From a bacterium (lineage in GTDB: Bacteria > CAIWAD01): 64,000 nt of DNA. The first letter of the stretch is position 1. Each line of letters opens with the position of its first letter. Shown here in pieces: positions 9,701 to 16,564 of the stretch. Below the pieces are notes generated by a model. That model was not told the DNA's origin and did no database searches. It was given only the letters and a program-made list of their open reading frames with translations. The translations under genes and the position numbers were made by a program. Location: positions 22,532 to 86,531 of the forward strand of contig JAUIFJ010000019.1 in NCBI GenBank assembly GCA_030429345.1, read 5' to 3'.

Positions 9701-10276
9701 TCATTTCTTCGTTGTCCCTCGGACGACTCTCTTCGCGAAGGACGCCAGATGCACGAGGCGGTATTCCGCGCCCCGTTCTTTCAGTCTGCTTTCGTAGAGC
9801 CCCCAGCCCTCGGGCCGGAACTCCAGCGCTCTCGGCGGCGCCTGCAGCCAGGCGGCGCAGAGCTCCGCCGAGCCCTGTTTCACCCGGCCGATGCTCACAT
9901 GGGGCCGGTAGCGCCGCTTTTCCAGGGCCTGCCCCGCGCGGCGCAGGTCCCGCTGCAGAGCCTCGACCTGCTTTTGCAGAAGCCCTTCCGAGTCCTCGAC
10001 ACCCGTCCAGAGCACTCGCGGCTCGCGATCCGGACCGAACCAGCCGTTGCCGGCCAGCCTCAGTTTCGGCGCATGTGCCTCTGCGAGGCGATCCAACAGG
10101 GCCGGCAGGTCCCGGGCGGCGGCGGCATCTACCTCCCCGAGAAAGGCGCCGGTCAGGTGCAGGTTGCTTTCCGGGATCCAGCGCACCCGCTCGCGCCGCG
10201 AGCGCAGCAGCCCCTGGCACAGCATCAGTTCTTCGCGCACCTCCCGGGGCAAAGGCATGGCAACGAAGAGCCTCAT
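9701..10276 (-). CDS. thpR: RNA 2',3'-cyclic phosphodiesterase (LigT/ThpR family)
   Basis: 191 residues. It carries the two HxT/S motifs of the 2H phosphoesterase superfamily: HLTG (His40, Thr42) and HVSIG (His126, Ser128). ThpR hydrolyses 2',3'-cyclic phosphate ends of RNA and historically was called 2'-5' RNA ligase. The ATG overlaps the cinA stop as ATGA. Placement between cinA and recA is seen in many bacteria. The C-terminal tail is basic. Identification is firm at family level; the physiological RNA substrate is not known. Confidence 0.93.
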   Translation of the reverse strand: MRLFVAMPLPREVREELMLCQGLLRSRRERVRWIPESNLHLTGAFLGEVDAAAARDLPALLDRLAEAHAPKLRLAGNGWFGPDREPRVLWTGVEDSEGLLQKQVEALQRDLRRAGQALEKRRYRPHVSIGRVKQGSAELCAAWLQAPPRALEFRPEGWGLYESRLKERGAEYRLVHLASFAKRVVRGTTKK

Positions 10277-11574
10277 TCTGCGATCGGTGACAATGTCTCA
10301 GGGGCCTGGGACATCTGGCGATAGAGCCAAGCCAGGGCCCGGCCGACGGCCCGCTGGCGGATCTGCTGCCGTGTTCCGTGGAAGCGGCAGGCCAGGGCCT
10401 CGACTCCCTGCGGGGAAGCCAGGCCGATGAAGGCCGTGCCGAGGGGCTTTTCCTCGCTGCCGCCGTCGGGCCCGGCAATGCCGCTGACGGAAAGACACCA
10501 GTCGGCGCCGCTTTCCCGGCGGCAGCCCTCGGCCATTTCGCGCACCACCTCGGCAGAGACGGCTCCATAGGCATCGAGGGTGGCTGCGGATACGCCGAGG
10601 CGGCGGCACTTCTCATCGTTGTCGTAGACGACCCAGGAACCGTGGAACACGGCCGAACTTCCCGGCCAGTCGGTGATCGCCGCGGCCAGCAGGCCCCCGG
10701 TGCAGGATTCGGCCAGGCTGATCCGCTGAGTGCGCCTTTTCAGCGCCTCGACCACCAGCTGGGCCACCGGTCTTTCGTCGCGGCAGAGCAGATCGTCCCC
10801 GAGCTGATCGGCAAGCGCCTGCGAGAGCACAGCCGGATCCTCCTTGCCGGGAAGTACCTTGACCAGCACTCCGTCGGGACTGGGATAGTAGCCCAGGTCG
10901 GCGGCGGCGAGATCCGGGTGCGCTTCCACGCGGCGCGCCACTTCCTGCTCGGGCAGCAGCCAGACGCGGGCGTAGAGCGCCTCCCCGGCGGGCGGCGCCT
11001 GCAGGTAGTCCGCCAGCCAGTCCTCCAGCCCGCCGTCGAGGATGGCGCGCATCTCTCCGGGAACTCCCGGCAGGGCCAGCCAGCTGCAGCGCTCATTGTA
11101 GAAGAAGAGGCCGTCCGCCGATCCGACGGGATTGGCAAAGTTCAGCCCCGGAGAGGGATGCAGGCTCTGGCCGGTGTGGCCATGGTCAGGATCCCGTCCC
11201 GCGGCCAGCAACCGGGCGCGGAAACGCTGGCGGTGTTCTTCGTCGTGCACCAGTTCCACGCCGAAAGCCCCGGCCAGCACATCGCGTGTGCGGTCGTCCC
11301 GGGTCGGTCCCAGGCCGCCCGTGCTGAGCGTCATCCAGCCCTCTTCGCGGCACAGCGGTTCCAGAGTGCGCGGCAGGTCCGGCACGACCCGCACCTCCTC
11401 GACGACCAGGCCGCGCCGCGAAAGGCGGGCGATCAGCTCGGCGGAGTTGCGGTCGACGCGCAGGCCCGAAAGCAGCTCGTCGCCAATGCAGACCACGCGC
11501 AGGCGCGGCGGTGCGGCGGGCAAAGAAGGCAAGGCGACGCGCGCGCGCGCCATCGGGTTCTGTATCACGCTCAT
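10273..11574 (-). CDS. cinA: CinA family nicotinamide-nucleotide amidohydrolase
   Basis: 433 residues with both CinA domains. The N-terminal molybdopterin-binding-like domain (about residues 25-190) contains CIGDELLSG and STGGLGPTRDDRT. The C-terminal amidase domain (about 270-420) contains the conserved AESCTGGLLAA and a later VSGIAGPDGG. The C-terminal domain deamidates nicotinamide mononucleotide in NAD salvage, while the N-terminal domain has been linked to ADP-ribose pyrophosphatase activity. The first ~24 residues are an unconserved extension. It is cotranscribed with thpR (ATGA overlap) and probably with recA; in other bacteria cinA-recA cotranscription accompanies competence. Confidence 0.94.
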   Translation of the reverse strand: MSVIQNPMARARVALPSLPAAPPRLRVVCIGDELLSGLRVDRNSAELIARLSRRGLVVEEVRVVPDLPRTLEPLCREEGWMTLSTGGLGPTRDDRTRDVLAGAFGVELVHDEEHRQRFRARLLAAGRDPDHGHTGQSLHPSPGLNFANPVGSADGLFFYNERCSWLALPGVPGEMRAILDGGLEDWLADYLQAPPAGEALYARVWLLPEQEVARRVEAHPDLAAADLGYYPSPDGVLVKVLPGKEDPAVLSQALADQLGDDLLCRDERPVAQLVVEALKRRTQRISLAESCTGGLLAAAITDWPGSSAVFHGSWVVYDNDEKCRRLGVSAATLDAYGAVSAEVVREMAEGCRRESGADWCLSVSGIAGPDGGSEEKPLGTAFIGLASPQGVEALACRFHGTRQQIRQRAVGRALAWLYRQMSQAPETLSPIAE

Positions 11575-11629
11575 GGCCTCAAGTTCGCAAATCCGGTTCT
11601 GCGGAAACAGCAGCGAAGAGGCACTTCGC

Positions 11630-12451
11630 TCACCGGGGCTTCTTGCTGTCCTCTTTTCCGGACGCCGGGGAGTCGCGGCCTTCCCCGCTCAGGTCGCGGG
11701 CGATCTCGCGGGCGGCTCGCAGGGCTTCCTGGCGCCGCGGCCTTCCCGGAGCCTGCTCGACAATACGCTGCAGATGCTCACGGCGTCGGGCCGCCCGGTC
11801 GCGGGCCTGCTGGCGGGCGAGGCTCAGCTGGGCGCGGTGGTCCGGGTAGCGGGCGATGTAGACGATCAGCGTGCTCACCGTCAACAGGGCGCTCAGCGCG
11901 AAGGCCAGGGTGAGGAAGTGATCCTGCCAGGGGTGGGTTGGCGGCAGCAGCCCCAGGTCCCCGCCCAGGTTGAGCAGCAAGAGGCAGCTGAGCAGGGTCA
12001 GGAACTGGACGACGGTCTTGACGCGCCCGACCATCGCCGGTCGAATGGCGATGCCGCGGGCATGGCTGATGCCGGAAATGGTGGCGATGAGGATTTCCGT
12101 TCCCACGATCACGAAGATCGCCACGCGCGCCAGGCCCGGATCGCTCATCGGCAGGTCACGGATCAGCAGAGCCAGAATCACGCTGACGCTGAGCAGCTTG
12201 TCCGCCAGCGGATCGGCCAGCCGGCCGAAGGGCGTCTGCTGCTCGAGCACGCGGGCCAGCCAGCCATCCAGCGCGTCGGAAAGCGCGGCCAGCACAAAGA
12301 GCGCGCTGGCCACCAGGTGCAGCCCGGGAAGCGGACTGAGGAAAAGGATCAGGAAGACCGGCACCAGGGCGAAACGGAAGAGAGTGATGATGTTGGGAAG
12401 CGTGTAGACTCCCGGATCCTTCCCTTTCAACTCTGGAGACTTCGCTTCCAT
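11630..12451 (-). CDS. pgsA: CDP-diacylglycerol--glycerol-3-phosphate 3-phosphatidyltransferase
   Basis: 273 residues. The CDP-alcohol phosphatidyltransferase signature is complete: D59, D62-G63, A66-R67, G76, D80 and D84 within SDALDGWLARVLEQQTPFG and what follows. The opening TLPNIITLFRFALVPVF is typical of PgsA. The first ~190 residues form a membrane domain of about six segments. PgsA makes phosphatidylglycerol phosphate, the precursor of phosphatidylglycerol. The last ~75 residues are an Arg/Gln-rich, charged, probably cytoplasmic extension that is not part of the usual family (~180-200 residues). GGGGAGG sits very close to the ATG. It is first in the pgsA-cinA-thpR-recA cluster. Confidence 0.9.
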   Translation of the reverse strand: MEAKSPELKGKDPGVYTLPNIITLFRFALVPVFLILFLSPLPGLHLVASALFVLAALSDALDGWLARVLEQQTPFGRLADPLADKLLSVSVILALLIRDLPMSDPGLARVAIFVIVGTEILIATISGISHARGIAIRPAMVGRVKTVVQFLTLLSCLLLLNLGGDLGLLPPTHPWQDHFLTLAFALSALLTVSTLIVYIARYPDHRAQLSLARQQARDRAARRREHLQRIVEQAPGRPRRQEALRAAREIARDLSGEGRDSPASGKEDSKKPR

Positions 12452-12473
12452 CCTCCCCCACCCATCCTACACC

Positions 12474-12616
12474 CTGTCATCCCGTGGCTTGACCACGGGA
12501 TCCTCGTCCGCGTCGAAGACCGCATCGCCGCCATTCATACCTACTCACACACACCCGCGGACCCTCCGGCCTGCGGCCCACGCAAAGGATTCCGTGGTCA
12601 CGCCACGGAATGACAG
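12474..12616. repeat. MITE-like repeat, copy 1
   Basis: 143 bp bounded by inverted ends CTGTCATCCCGTGG and (as complement) CTGTCATTCCGTGG, 13 of 14 matching. Each end is also a hairpin (ATCCCGTGG...CCACGGGAT and ATTCCGTGG...CCACGGAAT). It contains no coding capacity. Copy 2 lies 284 bp downstream and is nearly identical; the sequence after each copy, up to the CCCCGG hairpin, is also shared. Confidence 0.8.
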
Positions 12617-12712
12617 CGGGGGGGGGATACTGGTGCGTCCGCCGCCGCCCCGGTGGCCATTCCGGTGCATCCGCCGCGGATCATCGTGACCGGTGTTGGT
12701 GGTTTCGCCGCC

Positions 12713-12734
12713 GCCCCGGACTGAAGCCCGGGGC
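12713..12734 (+). repeat. CCCCGG hairpin element, copy a
   Basis: The core CCCCGGACTGAAGCCCGGGG forms a stem with loop ACTGAAG. One of seven copies in the window (others start at 12995, 42227, 42796, 42991, 43252 and 52549). This copy ends the first half of the 284-bp direct repeat. Confidence 0.8.
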
Positions 12735-12757
12735 CCACTCCACTAGCATGCCCTGCC

Positions 12758-12900
12758 CTGTCATCCCGTGGCTTGACCACGGGATCCTCGTCCGCGTCGA
12801 AGACCGCATCGCCGCCATTCATACCTACTCACACACACCCGCGAACCCTCCGGCCTGCGGCCCACGCAAAGGATTCCGTGGTCACGCCACGGAATGACAG
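12758..12900. repeat. MITE-like repeat, copy 2
   Basis: Second copy of the 143-bp element with the same inverted ends (CTGTCATCCCGTGG / complement of CCACGGAATGACAG). It is almost base-for-base identical to 12474-12616 in the stretches compared. Together with the shared flank up to the hairpin, it makes a direct duplication with 284-bp offset (12472-12734 and 12756-13016). Confidence 0.8.
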
Positions 12901-12994
12901 CGGGGGGGATACTGGTGCATCCACCGCCGCCGCGGTGGCCATTCCGGTGCATCCGCCGCGGATCATCGTGACCGGTGTTGGTGGTTTCGCCGCC

Positions 12995-13016
12995 GCCCCG
13001 GACTGAAGCCCGGGGC
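12995..13016 (+). repeat. CCCCGG hairpin element, copy b
   Basis: Same core as copy a, here followed by CTATCGTTGTTCGCCCTGCG. The second small hairpin CGCCCTGCGGGCG is the tail that accompanies other forward copies. The rest of this 696-bp gene-free stretch (12452-13147) shows no gene. Confidence 0.8.
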
Positions 13017-13095
13017 TATCGTTGTTCGCCCTGCGGGCGGTGGATCTGGTTCATTGTACGGTAGTCGCAATGGGGCAAGGGCTCTGATTTCATGC

Positions 13096-13147
13096 TCTTT
13101 CCCCCTCCGTGTTCCCTGTCTTCTCCGCGCCCTCCGTGTGAGCTCTT
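13096..13147. repeat. Palindromic intergenic repeat, copy 2 (half element)
   Basis: One arm of the CACGGAG family. On the minus strand it reads AAGAGCTCACACGGAGGGCG directly after the recR stop TAG (13148-13150). The opposite arm is missing. Confidence 0.7.
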
Positions 13148-13759
13148 CTATCCTTCCGGCCCCTGCAATTTTTCCCGGCCGTCGATGGCCCGCGAGAGGG
13201 TCAGCCGGTCGATGAAATCCAGGCTGCCGCCCATGGGCACGCCGCGGGCCAGGCGGCTGATCGCGATGTCGGCCCCGCGCAGGCGCTCGACCAGGTAGAG
13301 GGCCGTGGCGTCGCCCTCGACGGTGCCGTTGGTGGCCAGCAGCAGTTCGCGCACCGTGCCGCCCGCCACGCGCCGTTCCAGTTCGGCAATGCGCAGATCC
13401 CGCGGGCCGATGCCGTCCAGCGGGCTGAGCGCCCCGCCGAGAATGTGATACAGGCCCCGGTAGTCCCCCGAGCGCTCGACGGCCAGCAGGTCGGGCAGGC
13501 TTTCCACCACGCAGATCAGCCCCGCATCCCGCCGCGGATTGCTGCAGACGGCGCAGAGCTCCTCTTCGCTCAGGTTGCCGCAGTCCTTGCAGAAGCGGCA
13601 TTCCTCGGCCAGGCGCTTGAGGGCGCCGGCCAGGGCGGCGGCCTCCTCGCGATGGCCCAGGCTGTGCAGGGCCAGGCGCAGGGCGGTCTTGCGGCCGATG
13701 CCCGGCAGGCGGGCGAATTCGGCGACGAGGGCTTCCATGGCCGGAGTCAAGAGGCTCAC
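13148..13759 (-). CDS. recR: Recombination mediator RecR
   Basis: 203 residues, normal for RecR. The helix-hairpin-helix LPGIGRKTALRLALH lies near the N-terminus. The C4 zinc finger uses C57/C60 and C69/C72, and the Toprim domain begins at LICVVESLPDLLAVE and includes YHILGGALSPLDGIGP. RecR works with RecF/RecO to load RecA on gapped DNA. I chose the GTG start at 13759 because it overlaps the stop of the dnaX tau frame as GTGA; an ATG eight codons in (MEALVAEF) is the alternative. The gene directly follows dnaX; the ebfC/ybaB gene usually between them is absent. Confidence 0.93.
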   Translation of the reverse strand: MSLLTPAMEALVAEFARLPGIGRKTALRLALHSLGHREEAAALAGALKRLAEECRFCKDCGNLSEEELCAVCSNPRRDAGLICVVESLPDLLAVERSGDYRGLYHILGGALSPLDGIGPRDLRIAELERRVAGGTVRELLLATNGTVEGDATALYLVERLRGADIAISRLARGVPMGGSLDFIDRLTLSRAIDGREKLQGPEG

Positions 13760-14385
13760 TCGATGATCCTTCCTTCCATGCGGCGCACCAGCTCGGCCAG
13801 GCCCGGGTGCTCCTTGTCCAGGGCCTTCAACCGGCCTTCCCCGCGCAGGTGGCGGGTGTCCTCCTGGATGAAGCGTTCGTCTTCGGCCAGCTCGCCGTCC
13901 TCGAAGGCCAGTTTCAGCCGCCGCCATTCCAGTTCTTCGGCGCAGACCGTTTCCAGGGCCAGCAGGTTGCGCTGCATCTGGCTGCGCGCCGCTTCGGAGG
14001 CGTAGCGCCCTTTGAGGCGCAGGCGATCCGGCTCCACGGCCACGGGCAGGAAGGCGTTGAAATTGCTGGCCAGCATGGAGAACTCGCGGGCCACCCGTTG
14101 TCTCACGCGGCGCCAGGCCTGCTTGACCTCGTCCAGGCTGCGCAGGGATGCGCCCTCTTCGACGGGGGCGGACATCTGCCGGGAAGCGGGCGCCCTTTGC
14201 GGAACCGGCGGCGCGCCCTCATGCACTTCGCCCGCGTCGGGAAGCTCCTCGGCCTGCAGCTGCTCCTGCTCCTGCAGATCCAGGGGGCGCAGGGGCGCGG
14301 CCTCGGCCGGAGGCTCTTCCTGTGCGGGGGATGGGGTCGAGGGAATCGGCTCAGCCCTGGGCGCGGGCGGCGGGACTAGGGCTTT
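13756..14385 (-). CDS. dnaX: DNA polymerase III tau-specific C-terminal extension (reached by -1 frameshift)
   Basis: 209-residue open frame, in the -1 frame relative to the upstream dnaX frame, entered at the A10 run. Reading through the slip gives KALVPPPAPRAEP, then a Pro/Glu/Gln-rich linker, then about 130 residues with the look of the DnaX C-terminal domain (VKQAWRRVRQRVAREFSML ... LRLKGRY ... HPGLAELVRRMEGRIIE). No credible independent start exists in the linker; the first GTG is at 14226, within it. The combined tau product would be about 600 residues. It ends in a 4-nt overlap with recR. The conserved downstream frame and the tight join to recR argue that this is expressed and is not a decayed remnant. 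Confidence 0.82.
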   Translation of the reverse strand, partial: KALVPPPAPRAEPIPSTPSPAQEEPPAEAAPLRPLDLQEQEQLQAEELPDAGEVHEGAPPVPQRAPASRQMSAPVEEGASLRSLDEVKQAWRRVRQRVAREFSMLASNFNAFLPVAVEPDRLRLKGRYASEAARSQMQRNLLALETVCAEELEWRRLKLAFEDGELAEDERFIQEDTRHLRGEGRLKALDKEHPGLAELVRRMEGRIIE

Positions 14386-15557
14386 TTTTTTTCGGTGTGC
14401 TGGCCCAGGCTGTCCTCGGGCAGGCCGGCCAGGCTGGAAAGCAGGTCCTGCACCTGCAGGCTGCGGCTCATGGAGGCCAGGCGCAGCAGGATCAGCTCGA
14501 AATTGAGCCGCGGCTGGCTGGCTCGCTTCAGGGAATCGATGCGGCCGCCGAGCAGGCTCAGCATGCGCAACAGATCGTCCTCCTCGAAGGAGCCGGCCAG
14601 GGGCGCCAGCTCCTCGAGCTGCTCCTGTGTTGTCTCACAGAGGCTGCCGTCGGGGGCGATCTTCAGGAGCATCAGCGTGCGCAGCCCGTCGGCGAGCTGC
14701 AGCAGGAACTCGCCCAGGTCGATGCCGGCGGCGGCCAGCATGCGCGCCTCGCGGAAGGTGGCGCCGCGGTCGCTGGCGGCAATGGCCTGGATCACGCGCA
14801 GCAGGATGCCGTCCTCGACCATGCCCAGGGCCTGGATCACGTCCTCGTGGATCACGCGGCCCTCCGAAAAGGAGATCACCTGGTCCAGCAGGGACTGGGC
14901 GTCGCGCATGCCGCCGTCGGCGCGGCGGGCGATCAGCTGCAGGGTGCGGGGCTCGATCTCCATGCCTTCCGCCGCGCAGACCGTTTCCAGGCTTTGGGTG
15001 ATCTCGTCCAGGCTGAGGCGCTTGAAATCGAAGCGCTGGCAGCGGCTGAGCACCGTGGCCGGCACCTTGTGCAGTTCCGTGGTGGCAAAAAGGAAGACCG
15101 TGTTCGGCGGCGGCTCTTCAAGGGTCTTCAACAGGGCGTTGAAGGCGCTGGTCGAGAGCATGTGCACTTCATCGATGATGTAGACCTTCCAGCGGTGCTG
15201 GCTGGGACCGTACTTGACATTGCCGCGCAGGTCGCGGATGTCGTTGACGCTGTTGTTGGAGGCGCCGTCGATCTCGATGACGTCGAAATTGCTGCTATCG
15301 TCCATGTCGAGGCAGCTGGCACAAGTGCCGCAGGGCGTATCCGTCGGCCCCTGTTCACAATTGAGGCAGCGGGCCAGAATGCGGGCGATCGAGGTCTTGC
15401 CCACCCCGCGCGGACCGCTGAAGATATAGGCGTGGGCCACGCGCTCGCTGCGAATGGCGCTGGAAAGGGTACGGGTGACATGCTCCTGGCCGATCACATC
15501 GGCGAAGGTCTTGGGGCGCCACTTGCGGGCCAGCACGACATAGGGTTTGGTGGACAT
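14376..15557 (-). CDS. dnaX: DNA polymerase III subunit gamma (zero-frame dnaX product)
   Basis: 393 residues containing the clamp-loader ATPase. Walker A is GPRGVGKT (48-55), zinc-binding cysteines are C64, C67, C76, C79 and C82, Walker B/DExx is IIDEVHML, the sensor region is LLKTLEEPPPNTVFLFATT, and the arginine finger region is LSRCQRF. The clamp loader places the beta sliding clamp on primed DNA and holds polymerase and helicase together. The zero frame stops right after the slippery run (KKKP, then TAG), giving a gamma-like protein; a -1 shift gives tau. No clear SD precedes the ATG at 15557. The SRP RNA gene lies just upstream on the same strand, a common arrangement. Confidence 0.95.
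   Translation of the reverse strand: MSTKPYVVLARKWRPKTFADVIGQEHVTRTLSSAIRSERVAHAYIFSGPRGVGKTSIARILARCLNCEQGPTDTPCGTCASCLDMDDSSNFDVIEIDGASNNSVNDIRDLRGNVKYGPSQHRWKVYIIDEVHMLSTSAFNALLKTLEEPPPNTVFLFATTELHKVPATVLSRCQRFDFKRLSLDEITQSLETVCAAEGMEIEPRTLQLIARRADGGMRDAQSLLDQVISFSEGRVIHEDVIQALGMVEDGILLRVIQAIAASDRGATFREARMLAAAGIDLGEFLLQLADGLRTLMLLKIAPDGSLCETTQEQLEELAPLAGSFEEDDLLRMLSLLGGRIDSLKRASQPRLNFELILLRLASMSRSLQVQDLLSSLAGLPEDSLGQHTEKKKP
14383..14392 (-). promoter_or_regulatory. dnaX A10 slippery site
   Basis: On the minus strand the sequence reads CCG, ten A, then GCCCTAG. Zero frame gives E-K-K-K-P-stop. A -1 slip on the A run continues into the 209-codon tau frame. Homopolymeric A runs in dnaX are known to work by ribosomal frameshifting (E. 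coli, A6G) or transcriptional slippage (Thermus, A9); which applies here cannot be told from sequence. Confidence 0.85.
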
Positions 15558-15609
15558 TCAGGCGCTCGCGGGTGTGGGGCGCGCGGCCCCGGTAGAGAAG
15601 CGGCCGCCT

Positions 15610-15713
15610 GCAGGTGACGGAGGATCGCGGCACAAGCCAGTATCGCTTACCGCTGCTACCTTCCGGTCCTGACGGGGTTTGGCAACCTGTCATTGCGCGC
15701 CCCCGCCACCTGC
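15610..15713 (-). ncRNA. ffs: Signal recognition particle RNA (bacterial small type)
   Basis: The minus strand contains the hallmark SRP domain IV segment GTCAGGACCGGAAGGTAGCA with the GGAA tetraloop, followed by GCGGTAAGCGA. The ends GCAGGTGGCGG and CCGTCACCTGC pair to close a ~104-nt hairpin, the usual size of the short bacterial form. It binds Ffh for cotranslational membrane targeting. It sits 53 bp upstream of dnaX on the same strand, a placement seen in many bacteria. Confidence 0.93.
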
Positions 15714-15816
15714 AGCCGGCCGGCTGCCGATCGAACGGTCGAGAAGGTAAGGAAGGGGGTGGACAGAAGGAAGGGCGTGGGGGCGGCCTCCGGGATCCTG
15801 TTGCCGCGCAGCTCGC

Positions 15817-16377
15817 TCAGTCTCGGTGGGGCAGCTCCATGCCGATGCCGACGCGAAAAGTCCGCCCGCCGCTCAGCAAGCCGCCCCGTTGATCAAAGAT
15901 CAGCCTCGCGCGGCTGACGCGGATGTTCAGGTCGATGACGGTGTGCGGCGAGAGACGGAAGAACACACCGGCCGAGGCCCAGAACCCCATGCCCCTGGCC
16001 TTGTGCGTGGGCCCCGCCGTAACACTGCCATAGGCGGCTGAAACTCCCCCGGCCGCATAGGGAGACAGGTCTCCCGGCTGGAAGAAGAGCGAATAGACCC
16101 CCAGCGACAGGTCCGTGGTCGTTGCCTTGACAGGTTGCGAGAAGACCTTGTCGGACTTGCTCGAATGGCTGAGATCGAGGATCAGGCCCTGGCCCCGCGA
16201 AGTCCCCGTGAACAAGGTGAGCCCTGCCAGTCCCTGATCCTGCAGGGGATCCCAGTCCTGGTCAGGCATGGCCTTGAGGCCCAGCTGGGCCTGCAGCCGC
16301 AACTCGGCCCGAAGATCCGCCAGGCCGGTGGCGAGCAGGGCCATGAGGATCAGAAGAAGCCGTCTGGGAATACCCAT
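15817..16377 (-). CDS. Small outer-membrane beta-barrel candidate (paralogue 1)
   Basis: 186 residues from the ATG at 16377, which is preceded by AGGA; an ATG at 16395 is in frame. A signal peptide (LLLILMALLATGLADLRA) is followed by LGLKAMPDQDWDPLQDQGLAG, the family opening also seen in four genes at 20.9-23.4 kb (LGxKxLxxxDWxPLxxQ). The body alternates hydrophobic and polar residues, and the end is aromatic/Gly-rich (FRVGIGMELPHRD), compatible with an eight-strand barrel. No known barrel family was recognised with confidence. An FNR-like palindrome lies upstream at 16485-16498. It stands apart from the other four paralogues, separated by the 1345-residue secreted protein. Confidence 0.75.
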   Translation of the reverse strand: MGIPRRLLLILMALLATGLADLRAELRLQAQLGLKAMPDQDWDPLQDQGLAGLTLFTGTSRGQGLILDLSHSSKSDKVFSQPVKATTTDLSLGVYSLFFQPGDLSPYAAGGVSAAYGSVTAGPTHKARGMGFWASAGVFFRLSPHTVIDLNIRVSRARLIFDQRGGLLSGGRTFRVGIGMELPHRD

Positions 16378-16484
16378 TGCAGTTCCTGCGTCCATTTCAA
16401 TCCGGTTATGCGGCAGGGTGAATCACAAGGTCTCGCCGCGAATCAGTCACGGGTTCAACAAAGGAATGTGCGGGGCAGGATGGA

Positions 16485-16498
16485 TTGATTGCCGTCAA
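16485..16498. promoter_or_regulatory. FNR/CRP-type operator candidate upstream of barrel paralogue 1
   Basis: TTGATTGCCGTCAA, two half sites (TTGAT and the complement of TTGAC) spaced by 4 bp as in FNR boxes. On the minus strand TTCCTTTG, close to the Bacteroidetes -7 consensus TAnnTTTG, begins 19 nt after the box. The centre is about 114 nt from the chosen ATG. Confidence 0.55.
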
Positions 16499-16564
16499 GC
16501 AGCAGGGTTTGCCTGACCGTACCTTTGAATAGCCTGCACCGGAATGCAGGGCGAGAGCAACCGC

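Noticed and set aside
8567..10324. Long open frame antisense to recA and thpR
   Set aside because: A GC-rich mirror of real genes. No conserved motif and no start signal; the opposite strand has clear RecA and ThpR sequence.
13760..13927. Longer recR start upstream of 13759
   Set aside because: The extension overlaps the tau C-terminal domain in another frame and has no RecR homology; the GTGA overlap start fits RecR length.
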